Shown piece after piece: positions 55,901-64,000 of a DNA stretch of 64,000 nucleotides. This DNA comes from Notospermus geniculatus (taxonomy: Eukaryota; Nemertea; Pilidiophora; Heteronemertea; Lineidae): NCBI GenBank assembly GCA_002633025.1, contig NMRB01000509.1, positions 53,200-117,199 on the forward strand, in the 5' to 3' direction. Each line of letters begins with the position of its first letter. The stretch's first letter is position 1. The notes under the pieces are model-generated. The model saw only the letters and a list, made by a program, of their open reading frames with translations, did not search any database and was not told where the DNA came from. The position numbers were made by a program, and so were the translations under genes.

Positions 55901-58900
55901 TGAGAACAAGACAGACAGGCTATGTAGCAAAAAGAAAACGATAAGAGTTAAAAAAGAATGAAACAATCACCATAAAAGAAAAGAAAATTAATGTAGATCG
56001 TATAGAAAAGGGTTGCTACAGCAACCAACCTTCATGGCCTTGACCTCCTTCCTGGCCTTGAACCCTGAGAAAGAGGCTTGGATTTTAATGGCGGCCTTCT
56101 CGACCTCGGGATCATCAAGGTCGATGTCGATTTCTTCTTCTTCCTTGATTTCAGCAGCAGGGGCATCTGCCTCTGTTTCAGCTTGTTCCTGTTTTGCTTG
56201 AGACTCGACTGGGGCAGCATCTGTAGTTGCTTGAGACTGTTCTTCCTAAGAATCAGGGGGAAGATTACAAATGAATAAATGATTGTGGTGAGGAAATCAT
56301 TATGTTTCAATCGATTACATCCAGTCTGTCAGTTTCTTCACTCATATGGACGTAATATCTGCCATTGTCTTTGTGTGGTCAGTGTTTCCCCTTATTGTTT
56401 GGGAAACACTGGTCAATAGATTGACAGGTTTCCCTGTGACTGTGTATCGCGTATTGTCAAATTGCAACTTATTCCTTTAGACAGTAGCAGAGGAACACAC
56501 ACAGATGAGGAACATTCATAAACATTACATCAGCACAACACTCAACAATTCTCATTGATAAGTTTTTCAGAAGGTTTTATTTACATTTGGGATTTTGTTA
56601 TTATCAAGTTGAAATGAGAGAGGTGTACGTAGTTAAAGAAGCTGTCAAAGACTCACTCACACCATCACACCAATAAACTAACAATCACACCAAACATGCT
56701 TTGGATGTAGCAGGAAGATCAGTAACTCATGGAACAGAATCACAGAAAGAAAGAACTCGTTTCACAACAGCAACATCCATCAACAGAATCATCTAAGTTA
56801 CTACGGAGACGAAACACGCCATCATTGTTCACAACACTGGTTTCTTTGGTAACATACTCTACAAACTTTTATTTCACGGGAGTCATGCCACCCTAACTTG
56901 ACTTAAATCACCTGTACAATCCATGCACAAAACAGGACAAAATCTACTGCAGACAAATGCAAAATACAAGATAGAGGGATGACATTTGCTACAGCATAAT
57001 TCATGCTCTATTCACAGAGAAGATCAGCCTGGCAACCAACCTTGATTTCAGGTTTCTTTGTGGGTATAGGTATACCAATTGTGTTTTCTCCCTTTGGTAC
57101 CATTTGCAATCCAACGAACACCTTGTTTAGCAGAATATCTCCGTGGACTACAGTTCCACTCTCTCCGACATCTTCACTTGCTCCAGTGACAGAGATGAGC
57201 TCCTTCACAACAATCACCTCGCGCTGGAGTGAAACAAATTCCCCAGCGAACTCCTTCGTGTATATCACATCACTCGAGGCACTCTTGCTATCCAGGACAA
57301 GTCCAAACACTACCATAGAGCTCACATCATCCATAAGATTAAGAATGAGATATCCTCCAGAGGAGCTGTTCAGAATACCTCCATTTCCGATGGCATCATA
57401 TCTGATATCGACTACCCCCACCCTGGTTGATCTCCATGTGACCACCATGCACCCATCTGAAAATTGTTTTGAGCGAACGCTTTCTTTTTCTCGAAGCTCC
57501 ATCGTATCTGCATATCCGTTCTTCACAGAAACGTCAGAGCCGCGATTTCCAGTCAAACTATTCCCACAAAAATCCCTTATCCCCATCCTGCAGGGCCGAC
57601 AGACCCTATCACCCTCTCCATGAGCTAGTCACACCCCAGCATCCCCAGCGGCATCACCCCCCTTTGAAACATCTGCCGACGCACCACCGGTCTTCGATTT
57701 CTTCCCAAATTTCATCCCTTTAAACTTGCTTTGTATCGCGAGGGCTGCTTTCTCCACCTCTGGGTCGTTCAAATCAATGTCAACCTCCTCATCCTGCGTC
57801 GGGCCACCTTCCTGCTGAGGAACCTCAGAAGCAACTCCTTTGCTTCCAGCACCTTCCCGACAATCTGCATCATCCACGTCAACTTTGCCACTCACTTTCT
57901 GTCCTGCAGTGGCTGGGGCTTTCTTACCAAATTTCAACCCCTTGAATTTACTCTGTATAGCCAACGCTGCCTTCTCTACCTCCGGGTCGTTTAGATCTAT
58001 ATCAATCTCTTCCTCATCCGCCTTGGCATCAGTCTTAGGAGACCCCTCACTTTGTTTAACGTCCTGACCCTCCTTCGTCCCAGACCCTGTTTCTCCCACT
58101 CCTTTCCCACCACTATTACTCCCTTTTCCTCCCTTCTTAAACATTTTAAACTTTCCCTGAATTGCCAACGCAGCTTTTTCCACCTCAGGGTCATTAAGGT
58201 CAATGTCTATTTCATCCTCCATCGTCGCAGTAGCTGGCGATTCACCCTCTTTCACAGCAGCAGACGAAGACTTACTCTGATCAGCCATCTTCACCACATC
58301 CGTCCCTTTACCCTTTTTAAACCCTCTAAATTTGCCTTGTATTGCTAACGCAGCTTTTTCAACTTCAGGATCTGTTAAGTCAATATCAACCTCCTCCTCT
58401 GGAGCAACAGTCTTTAAATCCACTGCATTTTGACGCGATTTCGTTCCTGACGAATCCGCTTCTGCTGTATTCCCAGAAATCCCCTTGTCCACAGCACCAG
58501 CTTCAGCCTTCTCCTTCCCTTTCTTAAATCCCTTGAATTTATTCTGTATGGCAAGAGCGGCTTTCTCTACTTCAGGATCAGTCAGATCAATGTCAATTTC
58601 CTCGGGACAATTCTCCTGTTTTGTTGCAATGTCTTTCATTTGCTGCTGTTCAGGTGTATTTTCCTTGACGTACGTTTTCCCTTTTGCGTCCAACCTTGGT
58701 GTTTCTGTGACTTTATCCTGTTCCTAGAGAGGCGGCATTAAAGAAAGAGAAGTAAAACTAAATGTCATGATATGATAAATGAGTTGTAGAAATCGAATTA
58801 GGTCATCGTCACAGCAACACCACCAAAATCAAATCAGACGTCATAACGCCGTTTGCCTGACGAACGAATCAAAAGATGCGGTCGCAACAATGCGGTGGTC

Positions 58901-61900
58901 AAACGACGTTTGGTTTGACTTTGACCTAATTCGATTTCTGCAACTCGTCTGAACGAGTGACAACAACCGTTTCAATCAATAGAGTGGATTTTACAGCCAA
59001 TCGTTCGATGCCTGAAGGACCGACTGATATTCATTGGCCACCAATCGCGTCACACTTGATGAGGCAATGGATGTAGCAGGTGCGGTGTTGCTTCTTTACT
59101 AATCAAAACAGCAAAGCCTCTGATCAGTCATCGATTTCACAGAGGAACCTGAGGCTGTGTACAGTCCTTACTCCAGGAGGATACTCTAATCTGTCACAGT
59201 TACGAACAAGGTTTTATCACTGTTAAGAGCAGCCAACCGTGACGAAAGCATCGATTATACAGAATGGAGAGGAGTGTCAGAGGGATTTACATGAAATCTG
59301 ACAATTGAGACTCTAACGCCTCATTGATTAATTACAGATATTGAGTGGGAAAGTGGAGCGCCAAATAAGGCATCGTTGGCTCGATTGGCAGGATTGGACG
59401 AATGGATGAACAACTAGAGGAAATTGGAGTTACCGGAGAAAACCTGAATTCACTGTCAAAAGCCCTTTTTACACTAGCCCGGTTCGAGTCTGGTAGGAAG
59501 CTATGTCTTTCACCTTAGAAACCTGTTATTATTTCTAGCCCGGTTGGTTGAAGGGTGCCGAGCTTGACCGGAACAGAGCCCGCTTTGAAATTTAAGTAAG
59601 ACAGGCCCATTTACACTGCCATTTGGTACTGGGACAAGCTGACTCAACCTATTTACATTTGGCAAAACTGTACCGAACCGTGCTCGGTCCAGACCGAGCA
59701 CGGTGAAAATTCCGTAGTGTACACTCATGGAAAAAAGTAAATGGACAGCAGTTTTTCTTGAATATCTCCAAACCGTTGCGATGTAGGAGACTGAGCCTAA
59801 CATATGTGATAGCAAATTTCCCTGGCTATCTGATGATGTTGAAGTCCAGAAAATCCGGTGAAATCCACCTTTGATAGAAGGAATTTTGTAAAGTCATGTT
59901 TTTGGCTACTTTTTTATTTGCGAGTTTTCACTGAAAATTTTTATAGGAGTGTGTTCCTCTCATCGAGAGCTTTCGTATCATATCTTGAAATTTTAATTAT
60001 TTTAATTAGAAAGGTTGTTTTTAACCACTTTTATCAAAATTATTCGACACATGCCAGACACACCTTTGACACAATCCCTTGCTGTCATTGTCCTGTTGAG
60101 TAGATCAGAATAAATGGGGTTTCAATAGCTTTTGTGTGTTGACGTGTGCGTGTGGTTATAGGCCTGCACTCAGTTGATAGAAAATTCACCACACAATTCA
60201 AATAATGTGAAATTGAATTTAGATCAATAAACTTTACAGTTGGTCACCCACCAGTCATGCCAGTACCCAATGGAGTATCACAAGTGGACCGTATTAGAAA
60301 TTGACCCTATTTAGGAAATTGACCGTCTGACCACTACCTTCCATGACTTGGTTTTGCTCATTCATTGTGAAGTAGAAATGACAACACAGCTCATAATAGG
60401 CTGGAGAGGGCCTTTTCAAAGGTGTGTCTGGCATGTGCAAAATAATTTCGATAAAAGTGGTTAAAAACCACCTTTCTAATTAAAATAATTGGAAATTGAA
60501 GATGTGACACGAAAGCTCTCGATGAGAGGAACACACTCCTATAAAAATTTTCAGTGAAAACCTGCAAATAAAAAAGTAGCCAAAAACATGACTTTACAAA
60601 ATTCCTTCTCTCAATGGTGGATTTCACCGGATTTTCCGAACTTTGATATCATCAGATAGCCAGGAAAATTTGCTATCACATATGTTAGGCTCAGTCTCCT
60701 ACATCGCAATGGTTTGGAGATATTCAAGAAAAACTGCTGTCCATTTACTTTTTTCCATGAGTGTACATGAAGAATTGGTCTGACGGAATTGAACCTTGAA
60801 CATCAGAGGTGTAGGTGCCGATCTTTCCACTGCACCATTTTGACACCTCGCTGATATCAACAGGCTGTTCAATATCAAGCTGCATTGCCAATTGTATTTG
60901 AAAGTCTGATTGGACCCGTACCAGCCATTTTAGAAAACAGGATGCGAATGGAAGACCCTGAGGGATCAATTTTCAACAGCCTCAGGAACCAAACAAATGA
61001 GATACCACAATCTGTGAAAATTTAGTCCTTGTGTGAAATCACCGACAGCAGTAATTGCAACTCAACATTACGTTTGGTTAATGAAGCGTACAGCTTGTCA
61101 GCCTAACGAGTTGAGGCTCATGGATGGTGGAACACGTTATTAGACAAGGGTGGAGAGGAACTCCACTGGTGGATCCTACACGGTTGAAGGGCACATGTTT
61201 ACACCAGCAGCAACACCAGGCGATATCGCTTGCGATCTGCTCGCCACTGAACAAAATCGGCTGTTGACGCCTGGTGTGCGCTGGACAGCGATGCGTGGAA
61301 TCTTCTCGCCAGTGATGTTTGCCCAATATCAAACAGTGCCAAAGCCGATATCACCTAGTCTGCAGTGGCTAGCGATTAGATCAGTGGCAATCAGATCACT
61401 TGCAATATCGCCCGGTGTGCTACTGGCCTTCCTAAGACAGTCAGAAGCATGATCGTGCCAAAGGACTTGACCACAAGCCAATGGATTCCTCTACAATACC
61501 TGTGCACCCGCAGTAGATTTCAGACAAGCGGACCCTCTCTGAAGCAGCAGATTTTATGGGCCTCATGTTGACCATAGAAGAAGTCAAAGATCAAAGAGAG
61601 ATGAGCAGATTGACCACAAACAACAAGTTTGAAAGAAACCCTGCCCCACTGGACCAGGTTGACAGAAATAGTACCAGTGAAAGAAGAAGTCTCCACTTAG
61701 GATGATCTTGTACAAGCAGTAAAATATCCTCCTTTGTGAATGAGAGTGCTGCCGAGATTGAATTAAAATAGCCAAAAGATGTGACACAATTTGGGTTTCC
61801 TTTCCAACGAGGTGCCTTCCCTTCTGAGTATCCACTTGGAAAGATTTAGTCAAAGATTCTTATGACATTCCAAACATCTCTAAAAGCTGACATCCCAATT

Positions 61901-62248
61901 CTGAGAATTTTAAGAAAAAACCCGAGAAAACAACCTGTAGCAGACACCATAATCCTAAATGTCAACGGATAACATGGAACTGTTCATCAACTTCAGACGA
62001 CGAACATCTCAAAATGTCATCGTGTCCTTTTCTCGTCGCTCGATATACCGGCAACACGTTGGATGAACGTACCACTCATAAGATCTGATTTTTATCCCTC
62101 AAACACAGGCACCTGGCGAGCGAGAACAGAGCGGGGAACTTACGTCTTTGGAAACTTGGACTCCTGCCTTAACGCCAGGTCTCGTAATGGCGATGGGGTC
62201 CTCCGTGGCTTTGGGCGGAGTAGCCATCGATCCCATCTGACAGCCCAT
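46613..62248 (-). CDS. Multi-IQ PEP-19/neurogranin-like calmodulin-binding protein
   Basis: Minus-strand gene of at least 12 exons. The start exon encodes MGCQMGSMA, an N-terminal Gly-Cys motif suited to myristoylation and palmitoylation. Downstream are at least 15 units of an acidic [17 protein letters not shown] stretch plus an IQ motif (IQxxFxGxKxRKE): five in one 1.1-kb exon, eight on single exons, one split over two exons, one more before the gap. The acidic-IQ unit is that of PEP-19/PCP4, neurogranin and fly Igloo, which bind calmodulin and speed its calcium exchange. Those relatives carry one to three units. All IQ exons are phase 0 at both ends, so any can be skipped. The likely role is a membrane-bound calmodulin reservoir, by inference. 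The stop lies in the gap. Confidence 0.85.
47321..47509 (-). CDS. IQ gene, exon carrying the first half of a split IQ
   Basis: 63 codons, phase 0. Glu/Ala-rich lead, [25 protein letters not shown] then gtacgt. The motif is completed by GYKTRKE at the start of the next exon. Confidence 0.85.
47709..47903. mobile_element. MITE family A, copy 4
   Basis: ggagactttcctgccattag at left and taacggcattaaagtctccc at right, in an intron of the IQ gene. Confidence 0.83.
48639..48756. mobile_element. MITE family C, copy 2
   Basis: gggaggtttcgcaagcgccc with cggttaggcc at left; the exact inverse at right. 118 bp, the same length as the copy at 2113. Confidence 0.88.
48946..49134 (-). CDS. IQ gene, single-unit exon 49.0 kb
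   Basis: 63 codons, phase 0, cttacaacag acceptor and gtatgc donor. [37 protein letters not shown]. Confidence 0.85.
49329..49577. mobile_element. MITE family D, copy 3
   Basis: aatagacaactctcaaattg and agatctgcgcacttccaccg at left; gcggaagtgcgcagatcagt and gaatcgtctatta at right. Confidence 0.82.
49686..49886. mobile_element. MITE family E, copy 2
   Basis: gtgttgcggtctaggaaaac at left and ttttggtagaccaccgcaca at right; the central 80 bp is nearly identical to the 18.9-kb copy. Confidence 0.85.
50641..50742 (-). CDS. IQ gene, single-unit exon 50.7 kb
   Basis: 34 codons, phase 0. [30 protein letters not shown] before gtgtgt; shortened acidic part. Confidence 0.8.
50825..50955 (-). mobile_element. 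tRNA-derived SINE head, minus strand
   Basis: Read on the minus strand, tgtagtggtgaagtgattgg is followed 40 bp later by the B-box ggttcgattcccagtgg. It has a tRNA-like promoter layout without a foldable full tRNA. Confidence 0.6.
51278..51343 (-). CDS. IQ gene, mini-exon 51.3 kb
   Basis: 22 codons, phase 0, atttctccag acceptor and gtggtg donor. [22 protein letters not shown]. Close sister of the 51.7-kb mini-exon. Confidence 0.8.
51653..51721 (-). CDS. IQ gene, mini-exon 51.7 kb
   Basis: 23 codons, phase 0. [23 protein letters not shown]; bare IQ motif without the acidic lead. Confidence 0.8.
52050..52235. mobile_element. Repeat H, MITE-like
   Basis: ccaggcgcggatcccaaggg at left and tgtggatccgcccctgaatt at right are imperfect inverted ends. 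Internal ttgaaattcgccgcagattt matches 40600-40720 in inverse orientation. Confidence 0.65.
52678..52821 (-). CDS. IQ gene, single-unit exon 52.7 kb
   Basis: 48 codons, phase 0. [48 protein letters not shown] before gtcggg. Confidence 0.82.
53114..53242 (-). CDS. IQ gene, single-unit exon 53.2 kb
   Basis: 43 codons, phase 0, atccacag acceptor. [38 protein letters not shown] before gttcgt. Confidence 0.82.
53958..54098 (-). CDS. IQ gene, single-unit exon 54.0 kb
   Basis: 47 codons, phase 0. [40 protein letters not shown] and YRVRSTK before gtttgc. More diverged acidic part. Confidence 0.82.
54823..55838. mobile_element. Outer foldback element hosting a Harbinger insertion
   Basis: atcactccaaaagagcgcag then cacctgacggggtcagc at left; gctgaccccgtcaggtgctg and cgctcttttggagtgat at right. 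The arms are separated by the inner element 54931-55720. Confidence 0.8.
54931..55720. mobile_element. Nonautonomous PIF/Harbinger element with transposase remnant
   Basis: Terminal ggcccgtatgcaccaa and ttggtgcatacgggcc, flanked by GAT on both sides (3-bp target duplication). Inside on the plus strand, [20 protein letters not shown] and, in another frame, [10 protein letters not shown]...VSRIVK match HARBI1-type transposase N-terminal motifs, with stops and frameshifts. Confidence 0.75.
56030..56245 (-). CDS. IQ gene, single-unit exon 56.1 kb
   Basis: 72 codons, phase 0, gattcttag acceptor and gttggt donor. Gln/Glu/Ala-rich lead, then [20 protein letters not shown] and [18 protein letters not shown]. 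Confidence 0.85.
56373..56530. repeat. Interspersed repeat I, copy 2
   Basis: gtcagtgtttccccttattg, tttgggaaacactgg and gcaacttattcctttagaca as in 23075-23230. Confidence 0.7.
57041..57587 (-). CDS. Orphan 182-codon exon, unrecognised domain
   Basis: Open from ATG at 57586 ([20 protein letters not shown]) to PTKKPEIK before gttggt, the same donor type as the neighbouring IQ exon. Contains [20 protein letters not shown]. No IQ motif and no family I know. Only an incoming phase of 2, or use of its own ATG (A at -3, G at +4), keeps it open, so it may be an alternative first exon. The opposite strand is also open here. Confidence 0.4.
57629..58723 (-). CDS. IQ gene, exon with five tandem IQ units
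   Basis: Begins [20 protein letters not shown] after ctctctag, phase 0. Five units share [12 protein letters not shown], followed by [36 protein letters not shown] and SKFKGMKFG. Linkers are polar and disordered. Ends DAAGDAGV then TGA. It either terminates a short isoform or leaves through a gtgtga donor two codons before the stop. Confidence 0.85.
   Translation of the reverse strand, partial: EQDKVTETPRLDAKGKTYVKENTPEQQQMKDIATKQENCPEEIDIDLTDPEVEKAALAIQNKFKGFKKGKEKAEAGAVDKGISGNTAEADSSGTKSRQNAVDLKTVAPEEEVDIDLTDPEVEKAALAIQGKFRGFKKGKGTDVVKMADQSKSSSAAVKEGESPATATMEDEIDIDLNDPEVEKAALAIQGKFKMFKKGGKGSNSGGKGVGETGSGTKEGQDVKQSEGSPKTDAKADEEEIDIDLNDPEVEKAALAIQSKFKGLKFGKKAPATAGQKVSGKVDVDDADCREGAGSKGVASEVPQQEGGPTQDEEVDIDLNDPEVEKAALAIQSKFKGMKFGKKSKTGGASADVSKGGDAAGDAGV
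58786..58950. mobile_element. Foldback MITE (gttgtagaaatcgaatta)
   Basis: gagttgtagaaatcgaatta at left pairs with taattcgatttctgcaactc at right; inner gacgtcataacgccgtttgc and aacgacgtttggtttgac. Confidence 0.78.
59722..60763. mobile_element. 1.04-kb foldback, mariner-like ends
   Basis: cactcatggaaaaaagtaaa at left and its inverse at right, flanked by TA. The arms stay paired for about 370 bp with scattered differences, leaving a loop of about 290 bp. No transposase frame survives. Confidence 0.85.
60765..60850 (-). mobile_element. tRNA-derived SINE, copy 2 (inverted)
   Basis: On the minus strand atggtgcagtggaaagatcg, then ggttcaattccgtcagacca and attcttcatg, the same family as 12551-12765. 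It abuts the right end of the 1.04-kb foldback. Confidence 0.65.
61203..61430. mobile_element. Foldback MITE (caccaggcgatatcgc)
   Basis: caacaccaggcgatatcgct at left and gcaatatcgcccggtgtgct at right, with tgatctgctcgccactga pairing with tcagtggcaatcagatca. Confidence 0.72.
62144..62248 (-). CDS. IQ gene, start exon with lipidation motif
   Basis: 35 codons from ATG at 62248 (Kozak G at -3 and +4) to a perfect gtaagt donor, phase 0. Encodes [35 protein letters not shown]. Later in-frame Met codons (5 and 8) exist, but the first gives the MGC motif. Assignment to the IQ gene rests on phase and order. Confidence 0.7.
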
Positions 62249-62454
62249 ACCCTGATACCGTAATCCGACACTGATGCTAATGCTGCAGGCTACACCAGCA
62301 TGGAACATGTCTCTATTGGTTTATAGATCTTATATCTATATATTCCCCCACCCACTTTCACCATTATGTACGTACTCTGGTGGAAGGCTTGCTGTCGTTT
62401 TAAAGGGGAGCTATCAAGGTGACAGAGAATGGTGACATCTTCATGGAAGAGGGC

Positions 62455-62735
62455 TTTGATAGCCGAGGGCATCACGTCTGCTCACCAAGCAGCAAGTCCC
62501 GGGTTTCGAATCCAGCTCAGGCGATATGGAATTTCATTCCCGGCTCTTTTCGCCCGTTGCATGTGACAGCAAGCTGTGGTGCCTTGTACCTTGTGCCTTT
62601 GCAAGGGCAAGTAAAAGACCCCATCCAAGTGAGGAACATGAGTAGCTACATGTAGAGATGGCCTCCTCCGTACTTACCAGGGCCAATAATGCTATGGCTT
62701 TGGCCCTGATGGAAAAATCAAATATTAATACCATT
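62455..62735 (+). mobile_element. SINE with tRNA-like promoter
   Basis: A-box-like tagccgagggc at 62460 and B-box-like ggtttcgaatcc at about 62503, followed by ttgtaccttgtgcctttgca and a 3' part shared, inverted, with 15385-15510. Confidence 0.65.
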
Positions 62736-64000
62736 ATATAACAGAGCACACAGACCACCTGTTACCATGGGAACCACAGGGATATCTCGGTACAAAATGA
62801 TTTTGCTGACCTTTCAAAATACATTGCCCCAGAATATGATTCGATGACAGTAAACAAGGAAAATTTACACCTGAGAAGTCGAACAAAAGATATTGGAAAA
62901 CATCGTGATGTCGCCGACGACTTGGACTTTGAAGTTGAAGGTCTGGCACGGACAGAGCGACAGCATCAGGTAGGCAAGATCGATACTGAACGTCCAAAGG
63001 GGGTAAATAGAATCTAATGAAGCGAGAAATGAGCCTAAGCGGGATTACGCTGAGGGGTATTGGACGGATGAAATGAGGCGTGCTGGAGAAGTCAGACTGT
63101 TGATTGGTGGAGGTTGTAGACGGAGTGATATATTAGATCGAGGATTCATCACTTTAACTGTTTGTGATAAGGTTGAGAGGGATGAGGGAGGTATAATGGA
63201 TCCGATGATGATGGAGGTTGAACAAGGACAACCGCTGGAGATTGAGTAGACTGCCATGGATTCTCTCACAACGGATCAACACAACGGATTAAACGAGACA
63301 GGGTTCCAATCAAACTGGCTGTATCGTTAAGGACTTATTAGGACCAATGACAGCTAATTCAAGGACTGTCAGGACGCCAGCGTGGCGAGTTAGTGGGTAG
63401 GCGGCCCAATTTTGTCATTTGCGAAGAAGAGGAATGAACTTTTCGATCATTTTTAAAAGCTACTGGAAGAGAAAATACACAAGAAAGAAATCTCATTTTT
63501 TTCTCTTGACAAAAAATCGAGGACTTTTTTTGAAGGAGTTTTTGAGGATTTTGTGGAATCTAAGGACTTTTAAGACCTGGAATGTCATTCTTTCAAAGAT
63601 AATGGACTTATTCTTTTCTTACGGACAGGTGGAAACCCTGTGGGAGCAACTTTCTCATATCAGACAAGCAACACACTTGCATATATTGATCAGCAAAAAT
63701 GTGTCACCTCAGGAATAGAACTGGAGGATGAAGTAGCCTAAAGGACAAAATAATCAATGGATCCTGATATACCATCAATATTGATGAATTGATTACTGCT
63801 GGGATATTATTGAATATGGGTGATTAGGCCGAATCTTAGGTAGATTTCCGATAGGCCATGTTTACACCCTCCTGGCACGATCTGCCACCCTGAAAGAAGG
63901 GTTCAACTGAAAATAGGCATATTGACCTGATCTATATTGACTTGGAAGCTTACCTTTCTCAACTTTGATTTGCACTCAGAAGAAGCCAATGACTAGAGTT
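62736..64000. other. Upstream of the IQ gene; no gene recognised
   Basis: May contain the promoter and 5' UTR of the minus-strand IQ gene, but no TATA box or initiator could be assigned. A 99-codon Lys/Phe-rich frame at 63419-63718 is AT-driven and not gene-like. Confidence 0.4.

Larger units (their letters stand above)
58724..62143. other. First large intron of the IQ gene
   Basis: No exon recognised. Holds foldbacks at 58786, 59722 and 61203 and a SINE at 60765. A region near 59470-59720 with agcccggttc and accgagcacggt repeats looks like another degraded transposon. Confidence 0.5.

Noticed and set aside
57003-57623. 206-codon plus-strand frame
   Set aside because: Opposite the minus-strand orphan exon, crosses its acceptor, and has no splice or neighbour support. 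Which strand is coding is not fully settled, but the minus strand fits the gene around it.
63419-63718. 99-codon Lys/Phe-rich plus-strand frame near the window end
   Set aside because: Composition follows A/T runs, no motif, no splice context.

Overview
This is eukaryotic, animal DNA: a draft-assembly scaffold piece with three large N gaps (13817-14571, 25039-25717, 46107-46612) and single-N joins at 3028, 6150, 29797 and 40730. Genes are split into short GT-AG exons in long introns full of small foldback (MITE-like) elements and tRNA-derived SINEs. A PC7-type proprotein convertase, a Ly6/uPAR protein and the many short palindromic repeats fit a marine invertebrate, plausibly an invertebrate deuterostome such as a cephalochordate or hemichordate. 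The species cannot be fixed from the sequence alone.

Layout. (1) 1228-19826, plus strand: the 3' two thirds of a PCSK7-like membrane-anchored subtilisin-type convertase, from the catalytic-His exon to the stop. The signal peptide, prodomain and catalytic-Asp exons lie before the window. Two catalytic-domain segments exist in alternative exon versions (two copies of one, three of the other), with lengths that keep frame only if exactly one of each set is used. This is the most interesting signal in the window. (2) 22739-23621, minus: a two-exon GPI-type Ly6/uPAR protein. (3) 25718-25956, plus: the last exon of a gene lost in a gap, resembling a glycosyltransferase C-terminus. (4) 27185-36006, minus: a gene with a PEX19-like helical domain and a C-terminal CaaX box, preceded by a repeatedly duplicated array of alternating Ser-rich and Lys/Glu-rich exons, some broken. 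(5) 46613-62248, minus: a modular calmodulin-binding protein with an N-terminal MGC lipidation motif and at least 15 PEP-19/neurogranin-type acidic-plus-IQ units, nearly all on phase-0 exons.

Regions 37.2-46.1 kb and 58.7-64 kb are mostly non-coding, with segmental duplications, MITEs, a Harbinger remnant and a 1-kb foldback element. Some tandem duplications abut single-N joins and may be uncollapsed haplotypes.

The genes look like independent neighbours rather than one pathway. The shared theme is exon-level duplication: mutually exclusive copies in the protease, and phase-0 modular expansion in the PEX19-like and IQ genes. Exon limits are from splice consensus, reading frame and remembered family sequences; no transcript or database search was available.
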